Source of the DNA: Morchella semilibera
Lineage: Eukaryota; Ascomycota; Pezizomycetes; Pezizales; Morchellaceae
Length of the DNA: 64,000 nucleotides
Reading direction: 5' to 3'
Assembly (NCBI GenBank): GCA_009192285.1
Contig: WBVU01000018.1
Location: 1 to 64,000 of the forward strand
The notes beneath the pieces were generated by a model, which worked only from the letters and a program-made list of their open reading frames with translations, searched no databases and was not told the origin of the DNA. Of the stretch, positions 1-9,030 are shown one piece after another. The translations under genes were made by a program, and so were the position numbers. Position 1 is the stretch's first letter; the number at the start of each line of letters is the position of its first letter.

Positions 1-86
1 GCCTAGGCTTTCCCTAGCTGTGGTTTGCTATTTGTACCCTAAAACAAATACAGCTTGATCACTAACCCTAACTAACCCTAACTAAC
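1..86 (+). repeat. 3' end of a LINE-like element with telomere-like tail (copy A)
   Basis: Bases 1-76 are repeated without change at 1718-1793. The block ends in ACTAACCCTAACTAAC; this copy carries one extra CCTAACTAAC unit, so its tail runs to about 86. A shared block ending in a variable number of short tail units is what the 3' ends of non-LTR retrotransposons look like. The reverse-transcriptase-like remnant between the two copies supports that reading. The body of this copy lies outside the window. Confidence 0.6.
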
Positions 87-486
87 TCCTCCTCCTCTTC
101 CTACTCTGGACTTGCCAGGGGTCATGGAAGGTCCACCCTTTCGAGGTCGTCGACACGCCGGGTAGGGGGGGGGGAAAAACAACGATGCAGGGAATGCGAT
201 GGCCTCCTTGCTGGTCACCTACTGGAGGACCGGATGTATTCCTCCTTCCTGGAGCAGCGAGACCTATTTGATGGCAAGGAATTGAAGGACAAGATGATTT
301 CCTTTTTGGCTTGGAGGAAGACTGTGACCGTATGTGAGAGGGATATGAAGACTATAACCTTGAGTGCCATTGTTGAGCCGGAGGCCAGGTTGACTGGACT
401 GGATGCGGTTGCCGTTCTTGGTTGGTCTAACCCACACCCCCACCCCCACCCATCTATGATTCCCCCCCACCTCCCCTCCACCTCCC

Positions 487-719
487 CCTCCAACCCTCCT
501 CCCCCTTTGCCTTGTTTGAGTTGATGGTCCACCTAGACATTAATGTCTTGGTGGACCGCATGGATTTCTATGTCGAATATCTATGTTTAGGCTTTCCCCC
601 CCCCCTCCCCTCCACCTCCACCTCCCCTCCAACCCTCCTCCCCCTTTGCCTTGTTTGAGTTGATGGTCCACCTAGACATTAATGTCTTGGTGGACCGCAT
701 GGATTTCTATGTCGAATAT
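487..719 (+). repeat. Tandem duplication (139-bp offset) carrying a 32-bp palindrome
   Basis: Bases 487-580 recur at 626-719 with essentially no change, separated by a pyrimidine-rich linker. Each copy contains an almost perfect 32-bp palindrome (526-557 and 665-696) with arms GGTCCACC and GGTGGACC around the core AGACATTAATGTCT. The flanks are C-rich, so slippage may have produced the duplication. It lies inside the LINE-like element. Confidence 0.8.
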
Positions 720-753
720 TCATGTTTAGGTTTTCGCTCCTCCTCCCCCTTCA

Positions 754-1140
754 ATGGATAGATGGCTGATATTGCCTTCTCATCTCCACCCTTTTTCTAC
801 TGTTACAGGTATATCTGATCCGACCATGCAGAGAATGCTCTGGGATTGGAGGCGAGGAATCTACTGTTGGGGCAGGAAATGTCTGTGCGGTGAGAGGTTT
901 GATAGGGGCCATGTCCGATGTATGGACCTAGACTTGGTGTTGAATGATGAGGAGAAGGAGATGATGGAGTTTGATAGGCTTTTCCACCCACCGGATACCA
1001 AGTATACAGTCATTGATTACCTCCTTAATATCAAGGCGCATGATAGAGCATACAGGATATTGACCGATTGGAACAAACGCCTTGCAACAGCATTCCAAGA
1101 GGACGAGGTACGACGATTGATGAATGAGTTTGGAGGTTGA
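754..1140 (+). pseudogene. C-terminal fragment of LINE-type reverse transcriptase polyprotein
   Basis: The 128-residue open frame has a short knuckle CLCGERFDRGHVRC (Cys-x-Cys-x7-His-x2-Cys) at about residues 44-57, preceded by a Trp-rich segment. It is followed by a charged helical tail with the motif YLLNIKAHDRAYRILTDWN. A short Cys/His knuckle with FxRGH after the polymerase region is characteristic of fungal non-LTR reverse transcriptase polyproteins. No catalytic FADD-like palm motif is present, so only the C-terminus survives. The frame is flanked by the element's repeats, which favours a transposon origin over a host gene. The family call rests on motif recall, not a search. Confidence 0.5.
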
Positions 1141-1793
1141 AATTGATAGATACGATATGTTTACTTGGGTTCGGAGGATACGGGAATACTCTTTCGTTAT
1201 TGATTTATTTGTGTTTCCACTGTTTTATATCTGTCACTCATTTGTTAATTTTCCTATGTCTCTTAATCATTTTCCCATCAACCGTTCCTGCTTTGAGACG
1301 GGAATGGTGGGGTGGAGTGGAGGTCTGGGGCCGCTAGAAGTTGGAGTTTGCTCTGCTTCTTTTTCTTTGGAGGTTGTACCTGTTGTTAGTCCTGGTCTCG
1401 GGGTTGTGCCTCGGTATGGATTGGGCTGTTTTGGGTTTTGGTCTTTGCTGGACTGATTTGTTAGACTCGACTTAGGGGGTTGTGCCTCTGACTTGGGTTG
1501 AGCTGTTGGTTCGGGTAGGGGCTCTTCCTCCCTCGCATGGATTGCTGTTATAAGGGTGATGGCATGCATAGGACCCGTGCTTGGTGTTGTTCTTGTCTTC
1601 TTTCTTGGGTGTTGTAAGACTCGGCTTTGAGGGTTGTGCCTTCGAATTTTGGGTTGAGCTCTCCTAGGGGTGGATGGGGTTTCATTTTTGTACCTGCGGT
1701 TATAGTTGTAGTCATGTGCCTAGGCTTTCCCTAGCTGTGGTTTGCTATTTGTACCCTAAAACAAATACAGCTTGATCACTAACCCTAACTAAC

Positions 1794-2429
1794 ATCGCCC
1801 ATAGTGATGTTTAGGACACGCCCGAAACGACGACTTCTAGGAGTAGGGAGGTGGGCGCGCGGGCAGTCTCGCAAGCATATGTTTGTGCGTGGGATTACAT
1901 GATTAAATAGACGATGTGCTCTTAACCACATGAATTGTCCAATCTGTCAATTCCCAGCAAATATTAGCGTCAATGTTCTGCCATGACCGCTAGTCTCTAA
2001 AAGATGGGATTTTGGAGACTAATGGAGCCCAAGACTACATGTATCTTGCTGCGCCGGGGCGAGGGGCTACAGGTAAGCGTCTTTGGTGTCTTTTTGCATC
2101 TTGTGCCAATTTTGGCGGCCAGCCTCAGCACTCTTCCCACACACGTATCTTGTATTGGAGCTCAACATATTAATTATCCCACACTGATAATCCAGTATAG
2201 TTGCCAAAACCGAGTGATCACTCATGACTCCATAGATATCTATGGTCCGACGCATAGTCCGTCTAGTCTGGAAGCACTGATGTACGGTACAGTGTTTGGG
2301 GGATGATTGAAAGAAAAAGTGCCCGTACGGCAGAAAAATATTAAACACGGAGTAGAAAATTGATATCGGACGGGGCTTTTTTAAGAGGGGATTTGAGAAA
2401 AGAAACCCGCACGGCAGGAAAAACGAAAA
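1794..2429. other. Intergenic; GCCCGTACGGCAG repeats
   Basis: No gene is recognised. A block at about 1806-1840 contains TAGGACACGCCC, the reverse complement of the GGCGTGTCCTA core of the 23-bp tandem repeat at 8561. GCCCGTACGGCAGAAAA occurs at 2320-2338, with a variant at 2405-2422 and a third copy at 2450-2467. The third copy falls inside the 3' end of the next gene and encodes its FLPYGH tail on the minus strand. Confidence 0.6.
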
Positions 2430-4472
2430 TCAGAAGGACAAAAAAATGTGCCCGTACGGCAGAAAAGAATACTTCTTGCTCTTTTTGCTAGTGCCAGAGG
2501 GGCCATCGTCGGGAATGCTCCGCCTCTTTCTGGTGGCCGCCACATTTTTCATTGGAACAGCATCCACTAGACCGGGCGCTGATGCAGGCAGTGTGTACTC
2601 AATAATTTCTTCATCCTGGCTCCCGTTAACCACCTCATCTTCTTCATCTCTGGAAGTGTGCTGCCTCTGGCTACTGTGAGCCGCGACGGCCACTGCACCC
2701 CCGGTCGCCACCCTCCCCGAAACCGATTTGGGGACGGTGCTTGCTCGCGCGACGGAGGTTGGCTGGGAACTACGGGCGCTGGTATTAGGAGTGTTGGTGG
2801 GGATTGAGGCGGATCCCGTAGAGCCGGGGGCGGGAGCCAACTCCGCAGAGCCGGGGGTGGAAGCTGGAGTGGAAACTGTAGAGACGCTGGCTGTGGCAGA
2901 TACCGCATAATCGGGGGCGTTGATAGGAGAGGGGGGCGAAACAGTGGTGGTTGGGGTCGCTGTGTGAGGGGCACCTGCGACTTCTACCATGTTGGATATT
3001 GGGTCTGGCGCAGATCTCCTGGAAGTAGCTCCAGCGTGTGGGACCCCACTGGGGGGTGCATTCTCTTCGAATACATCTGATGCTAGTATAATACAATTAG
3101 TGTATGAATAGGCGTCAGCGGCTTGAAAGAAGCAGTACTATCTCCTCTTTCATCTCCCGCTTCATAACCGGCATGGATTATTTGATTTGTAAACTCACGC
3201 CAGCTTACTTTAAGCTGCGCACCAACAGACTCGGTGCCGCTGTTGCCCTCGCTCACACTCTTCTCTGCACAAGATGAAACCTCCTCCATAGCATTTTCGC
3301 CTCTACTGTCGTGGCCGTCCGCGTCGTCGGTGAGATTGCTAAGGGGATCTTGTCAGTACGTTGAAAAATGTCCGAACAAGGAGAGGGTTCTTACTCATAA
3401 ATACCATCATCATCACCCTCGCTTCCCTCGTTCACCCCGTCACCACTTCCACCATGGAAGGTGTCCTCGCTATCATCGTCACCTTTGTCATCAGCTGAGT
3501 CGTAGCCATAAGCATCCATCGCGAAACCCTCCCCATCTTTGTCGTCGTCCAGATCAACCTTTTTATCTTGTGGTCGAGGCGGCCACTGCTCATCTCTCGG
3601 CTTGAACATACTACCTCGCACTGGGTGTTGAAAGTAAGACCAGATGATATCCCTCTTGACAAAGAGGTTCATCGAAACCTGGTCTTTTGCGATCGGGGGC
3701 TTATTGGTGTCGGAAGGGACGTTCTTGTAGATGATTGATCTTTCCAACATATCATAGCACTCGGTAAAGCCGGGCGTCCAGACCTGCGCGATACCGCCGA
3801 ACCTTTCCAAAGAGGCCTCTGTCCTGGGTGCTCTGAGTCTGAAGTCCTCCAAGTCGTCGGCGGTAATGCGGGGTAACGTGCCCAGCAGCTGGGTCAGTAC
3901 CGTAGTTGATAGTTCCTTACCAAGGTATGGCCTCGTCCGCTCCAATGCCTCTTTGAAGATCTTCTGTTGAAAGTCCTCAGCGCGAGATTCTGCTGTTGAT
4001 GCTTCCCGAGGGGCAAGCTTGAGATTTTTAGGGCCAATCCCCATGGAACTTGATTCCTCGATGCGCCAGGAGATGGTAGTGTGCGCCAGGAGATCATAGT
4101 GTGCGCCAGGCGCTGGTGGCGGAAACCGGGCCCCCTGGCGGAGCGCCCCTTTCCTGGAGACGCGGTCTGTGCTTTCAACGCCTGGAGCGCCAGGGACGCC
4201 AAGTGCGCCAGGCGGAGACATGTGAGTTTGCTGATGTTACTGTGCTTAAGTGTTTATTCAATAGCTTCCTTACCGTCTTCTTAGTAATAGCTATCGGAGA
4301 TTGTTGCCCTTACCTCTCGCACCCACTTTTCACACAACTCATCCCCAGTGCATCTCCCCCCATGGGGGGCCTTGAGGGCCTCGAGGGGCCACTGACCCCG
4401 CCCTACCGAGTTGAAAAACGAGTCCCCGGGCGTAGCGTCACTGGGGTGGGTCTTATACAACAAAGAGGACAT
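2430..4472 (-). CDS. Unrecognised four-exon gene, about 595 aa, acidic and Pro/Ser/Thr-rich
   Basis: Proposed exons (minus strand) are 4314-4472, 3395-4230, 3199-3338 and 2430-3082. The introns are 83, 56 and 116 nt, with donors GTAAGG, GTAAGA and GTGAGT. The frame stays open across all joins and the coding length is 1788 nt. I recognise no family. Residues 1-53 form a short N-terminal exon. About 54-113 are encoded by a GCGCCAGG minisatellite and are rich in Ala-Pro-Gly. About 116-280 look globular and mixed-charge (PYLGKELSTTVLTQLL, SMNLFVKRDIIWSYF). About 279-332 are strongly acidic (Asp/Glu/Gly). The remainder is low-complexity Pro/Thr/Ser/Ala. Basic clusters TRKRR and KKSKK near the C-terminus suggest nuclear localisation. 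The minisatellite in the coding exon and a 3' end inside a dispersed repeat suggest a repeat-associated or young gene. An alternative start is the ATG at 4044. Confidence 0.5.
4064..4215. repeat. GCGCCAGG GC-rich minisatellite, copy 1
   Basis: Roughly 20-bp units of the form GTGTGCGCCAGGAGAT repeat from 4060 to about 4110. They continue as degenerate GCGCCAGG/CCTGGCGC motifs to 4215. The composition is much more GC-rich than the surroundings. The same motif family recurs at 8755-9030 and as two isolated copies at about 27275 and 27361. In the proposed gene it is translated in the minus direction as an Ala-Pro-Gly-rich stretch. Confidence 0.7.
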
Positions 4473-4528
4473 AGAAAAGAAAGGATGTTAGGTAAGTCGT
4501 TAATTAAAAAATCGATAGGGTCAGCATA

Positions 4529-4918
4529 TGGTGCCGGCCGCGATAAACCTACCATTGCGGACATTAGCCCAGGACCAAAAAATGGTTTTTTTGGTCATAT
4601 AAACTGTTTTTCTCAAAACCTAATGTCTTTTTGAGGGTGGGAACCTGCCTCTCTAGACTCCCCTAACCATCAGTATTTTCACCCTAATCCTATGATATTG
4701 ACCCGATTTGGGGCACTTTTCATAGCGGACATTGAAGACCACTTACACCAAAACTACCCAGTTATGAAACCTACCAGCCCACATTCAAATTAAGAAATCT
4801 AGAAATTCAAAACAACCACTCTGTAGATAATATCTAATCTATTTAAAATTTTCTATATCAAATTTTTTTGGGTGTGTTATAGGTGAGAATATTGGTAGGT
4901 TTATCGCGACCGGCACCA
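4529..4918. mobile_element. MITE with 27-bp terminal inverted repeats and TA flanks
   Basis: The left end TGGTGCCGGCCGCGATAAAC (continuing CTACCA) is matched in inverted orientation by the right end at about 4890-4918, with one or two mismatches. Both ends are flanked by TA (4527-4528, 4919-4920), the target duplication of Tc1/mariner-type elements. The 390-bp interior is AT-rich and has no coding capacity. It is therefore a non-autonomous element; the autonomous partner is not in this window. Confidence 0.8.
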
Positions 4919-5303
4919 TAGCTTAAGGATACATTGTGACCACCTTACTAGAGTAATAGGTGTTGTGACACGTTTCGTAATACACAATATGGTATGAGTT
5001 ATAGATAAATGAATAAATGAATAAATACACAAATGAATAAATAAATAACCTGGCAGTTATGTCGAGTCTCGGAGCCCAACCCCAAGTACTAGTCTTGGTG
5101 TCGGCCAAGGGGGTTGAGGTAAGGAAATTGATTTCGCCTCGAGCATGCTTGCCCCGTTGGCCCACATACCAGAGCCCGGGGGTGCAAATACGTTTCGAAA
5201 GTGGGTGTACTTGATCATTGGAGTAAGGATTTTACGCAAACTTGTTTAATGGGGCGCACTGTTTGTCATCAATCTTGGGGAATTGTGCGCGCACTTGACC
5301 AAA

Positions 5304-5345
5304 TGTACTTCGGGTGTAGGGGTAAGTGAGAAGACACCCTTCACG
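5304..5345. repeat. Dispersed 41-bp repeat, copy 1
   Basis: TGTACTTCGGGTGTAGGGGT and the following AAGTGAGAAGACAC/TCCTTCACG are shared with 24397-24439, with a single substitution over about 41 bp. On the minus strand both copies can be read as the peptide VFSLTPTPEVH. I do not take that as evidence of a gene, because the surrounding frames are not conserved. Confidence 0.7.
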
Positions 5346-5799
5346 CAACCTTGGCAGAGTGGTGTCTTCGTAGGTAGCGAATGGGGAGTAACCGAATGCA
5401 GAAGTGGCAAGGTGGGGGCAGGGTCCCTCTTGACCGGTGAATGGGGACACCAGTCTCGGGGTTGCCGGCGTGCTACTTCCGAAAATAAATACCGCGGGAA
5501 CCCACGGCCACGAGCTACCGCAAGGTCCCAGTTGATCCGGGCGCTTGCCAAGAAAGTGCATGTGCGCTGCCGCCCCGAGATTGAAAGGATACGCCTCCAG
5601 GGTGAACTACTCTACTGCAGGCACAGCCATCAGACCGGACCCGCCGTCACTGCGGGCGGCGGCGCGATGTGTACTTGTGGAGGGTGTTAGGGCGGAACTC
5701 CGCACTAGCTACGCAGAACGTCTCAGGGGGCTCGAATGTTGAAAGCGGCGCGGAATGCGTTATCACGGTGCCCGACTGCCTCGGTCACTTTTGGAACTA

Positions 5800-5952
5800 C
5801 AGTCGCCCCTCGACATAAGAACACGGTTGGGACCGAAAAACCTGTGCCGAACACACCCCTACAAGGCGAGTACCACTATAAGACGTAAGGAGATACTGGT
5901 AAAAGGGTATTTCGGGACCGCCGATTGCTATCCTTATAACGAGAGTATCACT
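5800..5952. mobile_element. Decayed pogo/mariner-like MITE
   Basis: The left end CAGTCGCCCCTCGACATAAG follows a TA dinucleotide. The right end, read inverted, is AGTGATACTCTCGTTATAAG. Both resemble the ends of the better-preserved copy at 19434-19607 (CAGTAGACCCTCG...TAAGGATA). CAGT-N2-CCCTCG-N3-TAA termini with TA target sites are typical of pogo/Fot-type non-autonomous elements. The repeats here are diverged, so this is an old copy. Confidence 0.55.
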
Positions 5953-6820
5953 ATATGAAGTATCACTATAACAAGAGCCGGCTGTATGTTCGAGACGAGA
6001 AACCATGCCCCAAGACGCCGTAGAACAAGCGGATCCAGAGAGGGGGGGCAGAGATAGTATTTACTATAGTTCGTACCTTGATCAGCGAAGGATGCGCCAG
6101 AGACATCGCGATGAACCTGTCTCTACTTACACTCTATGATATTTACATGTTGATTGGTATTAATGATCGATCCCGCTGTAACAAACGGATGGGTAAAGTG
6201 CGGTCCAGACTGATCGGTGTTTGTGTTTGAAATTGATAGTGATTGAGGCTCTTACTCGTGTGTTACGTACTGTGGGGTAATAGTGGGGTAATGACATAAG
6301 CACAGCACGACTGGGCCCAACATTACACCCGCAGATCCTCCCCAAAATATATTGCGATAAAATTATTTGGCTCAAACCTACTTATATTTTTGTCAAAATG
6401 CGACTCTATAACGACTGCCCCATATTCAAACAGGTTTGTTTGGTCTTGGCACTGGTCTTAGATGTAAAAGCACGCGCATGGCAGTACAGTGTGCGTATTA
6501 TGCACATACTTATTTATGCATGTATATGTACTACATCGTAGGAGTCTTACTTACCCTTACTGTCTCAGCAAGCGATAAAAGTATTTCATGATGACTTTGG
6601 TTGAGTAAATCTCCATATAACAGGCTCAATAGCACCCACAGTAATCGAACTAGATGAGTCATGGATAAAAAAATGTGGTGATATACGGATTTGTCATATG
6701 ATAGTGCTTCGTCTGATCTCTCAAAACATTGACACTTAAATCCCTCCAAACATTCGCACGAAACAAAACCTTCAACCCCTCCACACAAGCACTGGTTTCA
6801 AAAGCATGCGTATGCTATCA

Positions 6821-7913
6821 TTACGGAAAGGTTTGGACCCTTCGTCGCTCATTTTGGGCAGGTAGGCGGTTGGCTTGATGTGTTGTCGACCGTCTCTCGG
6901 AAAATTCTAAAAGGTGTGGTTACATCAATGACAATGATCGAAAGTACGGTATGGGGTGATGCTCACCTCCTGCGTCGGAAGAGAGAAGCCGCGGGAAGCC
7001 ACTGATACACATAGCTTCGTCGTCTTTGTCCCAAAGTGAGAGGTATATGCACATGTCCTTCCCTTTATGCTCATCTTTCAGAGTGAACTCTACACTATAT
7101 GATATCTTTCCAAGCGATCTGGCTCCCTGCCCGGTGGTTACTTCCGCCTTCAATTCATATCTGCGCCCATTCTTCTCACCGATCAGGAAAAGACATCTTC
7201 CCGGCCCACCCACCGGATGTTGATGTTTCCTCATCTTTTCGGCCAGCGCTACTGAGCCCACCCGACATTTTATCATCCCTACAACGGTTTAATAAGTCTG
7301 GAACCCACAAGTACCCGCAAAGATGAAGCTTACCTTTGCAATTTAGGCCGTGAAAGCCTTCATTTGTAGAGTTTGTTGCAGGCAAGGGGTCGACGTCCCG
7401 GAGATCAAAGTAAAAAAGCGATGCAACCATCATATTCGCAACCAAAGTGACTTGCAAGTTGTGACAGGAGACATAATCTCGTGCAGACAACCGTAAGCTC
7501 TCGAGCTGATCTATAGCATCCAAACGTGGAATTGGTGATTGGATATTCGGGTTAAGCCGCTGGTATCTAACAGATCCTTCACTTTCACTATTATTGAGTC
7601 CAATACTCTCAATAAATGTTTGCCACATAAGCTCGGAGTCCATATCCTCTAAAACAGCATTGGTACCAATGGCCAAAAGCTTTTTAACGAAGCTCCTCGC
7701 ACCGCGTTTAGGCAATGGTAGTGGCTCCCTCGCCAAAAGAGGTGGCGGAGATGGATCAAAGCCTGTCCCGATTGATAGCATAATATCAGGATCCTGTTTT
7801 GAGAGATTGGGCCATAAAGCCCTTCTTTCTTGGTCCGCGATGAAAACTGGGTTGTTGCACCGCAATGCACCATCGTCGAATGCGTACTTGGTGGTAGGGT
7901 GGGGGAATCCCTT
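6821..7913 (-). pseudogene. Patatin-like phospholipase, N-terminally truncated
   Basis: Exons in order are 7334-7913, 6967-7278 and 6821-6906, joined by 55- and 60-nt introns (donors GTAAGC and GTGAGC, acceptors TTGTAG and TTTTAG). The first residues include the patatin catalytic Asp loop FDDGALRCNNP and then LSIGTG, both hallmarks of the PNPLA fold. A C-terminal module after the second join (MIKCRVGS...LKAEVTTG) resembles the tail of fungal patatin proteins. Patatins hydrolyse acyl lipids with a Ser-Asp dyad. The glycine-rich oxyanion loop and the GxSxG nucleophile elbow should lie upstream. However, a stop (7914-7916) closes the frame, and neither motif is visible on this strand up to 8500. 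The remnant therefore lacks its nucleophile and is probably non-functional. An unfound distant upstream exon is the main alternative. Confidence 0.65.
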
Positions 7914-8451
7914 TCAGCATTTGCTAATAACTACCCAGGGAAAGGAACATTTGCGTGACAATAATCGGGATCTACATCTTGTCCCCTCGCTGGCAGAAAA
8001 TTGGTCTTCCATTATTTCTTATCAAAGAAATAACGACGACTTACAGGTCAGCAGAACGCTGGCCACTACCGGGAAATCCGGCCCCAAACTTAAACAATTA
8101 TTGGGTTCTGAACACTTGCGGGGTCAAATAACTGCAGTGTTGCGGAACCGTGGCCACTGGCCACAGTTCACCGCTGGTAGACTTAGCCGACTGTTACCTC
8201 TTCGATGTCACGAGGAACTGAGCAATTACCTTAAACGTATCGACATGACATGGGAATTCATGGGTGGGGACCTCGGAGAAGCCTTCTTGAAGGTCATAGA
8301 CGACGGAACGGTTAAGGCTTTGGAGGGACGAGCGCCTGGAAGGTTTATAGAGGATGCCCAATTCGTGGTAGACAACATGGAGGGTCGGCTTTTTTCCCAG
8401 GTGCATTCTCTCACTACATGGTGGCGATTAGACAATTGTTATAGCAAATGA
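7840..8451 (+). CDS. Doubtful open frame, about 203 aa, overlapping the patatin remnant
   Basis: The frame is open from 7594 to 8451 on the plus strand. Everything before about 7910 is antisense to the patatin exon, so only the part after that could be genuine. The distal part (from HLRGQITAVLRNRGHWPQF to TTWWRLDNCYSK) has a protein-like residue mix, and no domain is recognised. It sits exactly where the missing patatin N-terminus would be expected on the other strand. It may therefore be foreign sequence that replaced that part, or it may be chance. Confidence 0.2.
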   Translation: MKTGLLHRNAPSSNAYLVVGWGNPFQHLLITTQGKEHLRDNNRDLHLVPSLAENWSSIISYQRNNDDLQVSRTLATTGKSGPKLKQLLGSEHLRGQITAVLRNRGHWPQFTAGRLSRLLPLRCHEELSNYLKRIDMTWEFMGGDLGEAFLKVIDDGTVKALEGRAPGRFIEDAQFVVDNMEGRLFSQVHSLTTWWRLDNCYSK

Positions 8452-8560
8452 TCGCGTCTTTATTTATTTCTATATAGTCTAATAATATCTATGTACATAT
8501 GTATGCCTCCGCCCGAGCCTGCGCGCCTGCCTGCGCGACTACCCTACCTGCAGAAGTTAT

Positions 8561-8643
8561 CGATTTGGGCGTGTCAATGGCGTCGATTTGGGCGTGTCCT
8601 AGGCGTCGATTTGGGCGTGTCCTAGGCGAGGTTTTGGGCGTGA
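8561..8643. repeat. 23-bp tandem repeat (CGATTTGGGCGTGTCCTAGGCGT), 3.5 copies
   Basis: Three full copies start at 8561, 8584 and 8607, with a partial one from 8630. The core is TTTGGGCGTGTCCTAGGCGT. A degenerate array of the same motif lies at 10632-10760, and a single inverted copy lies near 1810. It is non-coding in all frames examined. Confidence 0.75.
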
Positions 8644-8754
8644 ATGTGGACGCTGTATAGACATTAGTATGGGTGTCGGAATATAGAGGTAGGGAGATAC
8701 CCGAGATGGAGATGGAGGTGGAGGTGGAGATGGAGGACGTTGGGAGACCACTAA

Positions 8755-9030
8755 GTCCTGGAGATCGCCCGGGCGCTCCAGGCACAAAGGCTTGGAGTCT
8801 CCGCCCTGGCGAGAGGCTTACGCCAGGGGCACCAGGAGCTCCAGGCGCAAAGGCTTGGAGTCTCCGCCCTGGCGAGAGGGTTGCGCCTGGAGATTGTGGG
8901 TTGCGCCTGGAGATGGTGAGGTAGGGATGCTCGCCAGGAGCTCCTGGTGCCTCCAGGCGGTAATGCTTGGCGTCCGCGCCCTGGCGCAGGAGTTTGCGCC
9001 AGGGGAAGGGGGTTTGCGCCAGGAGAAGGC
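8755..9030. repeat. GCGCCAGG GC-rich minisatellite, copy 2
   Basis: Units of about 60 bp (CTCCAGGCRCAAAGGCTTGG followed by AGTCTCCGCCCTGGCGAGAG) occur at about 8777-8818 and 8837-8878. They are surrounded by shorter GCGCCTGGAG and GCGCCAGG motifs. The island is strongly GC-rich within AT-rich DNA. Read on the minus strand it gives Ala-Pro-Gly-rich sequence like that in the gene at 2430-4472. Without splice support I treat it as a repeat. Confidence 0.7.

Larger units (their letters stand above)
87..1793 (+). mobile_element. 5'-truncated non-LTR (LINE-like) retrotransposon remnant
   Basis: This segment runs from the end of tail A to the end of the identical tail at 1718-1793. It contains a zinc-knuckle reading frame (754-1140), a C-rich stretch with an internal 139-bp-offset duplication (487-719), and a T/G-rich 3' untranslated part (about 1141-1717). 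No reverse transcriptase palm or endonuclease domain is visible, so it would be a dead 5'-truncated copy. Insertion immediately after the tail of another copy suggests a head-to-tail nest. The 5' boundary is inferred from the repeat geometry only. Confidence 0.5.
4919..6820. other. Gene-free interval
   Basis: This interval holds a TA-flanked MITE (5800-5952), one copy of a dispersed repeat (5304-5345) and an ATAAATGAATAAATGAATAAA simple-sequence run near 5003-5047. The open frames are short, mutually overlapping on both strands and lack splice-supported extensions. I see no gene. Confidence 0.5.
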
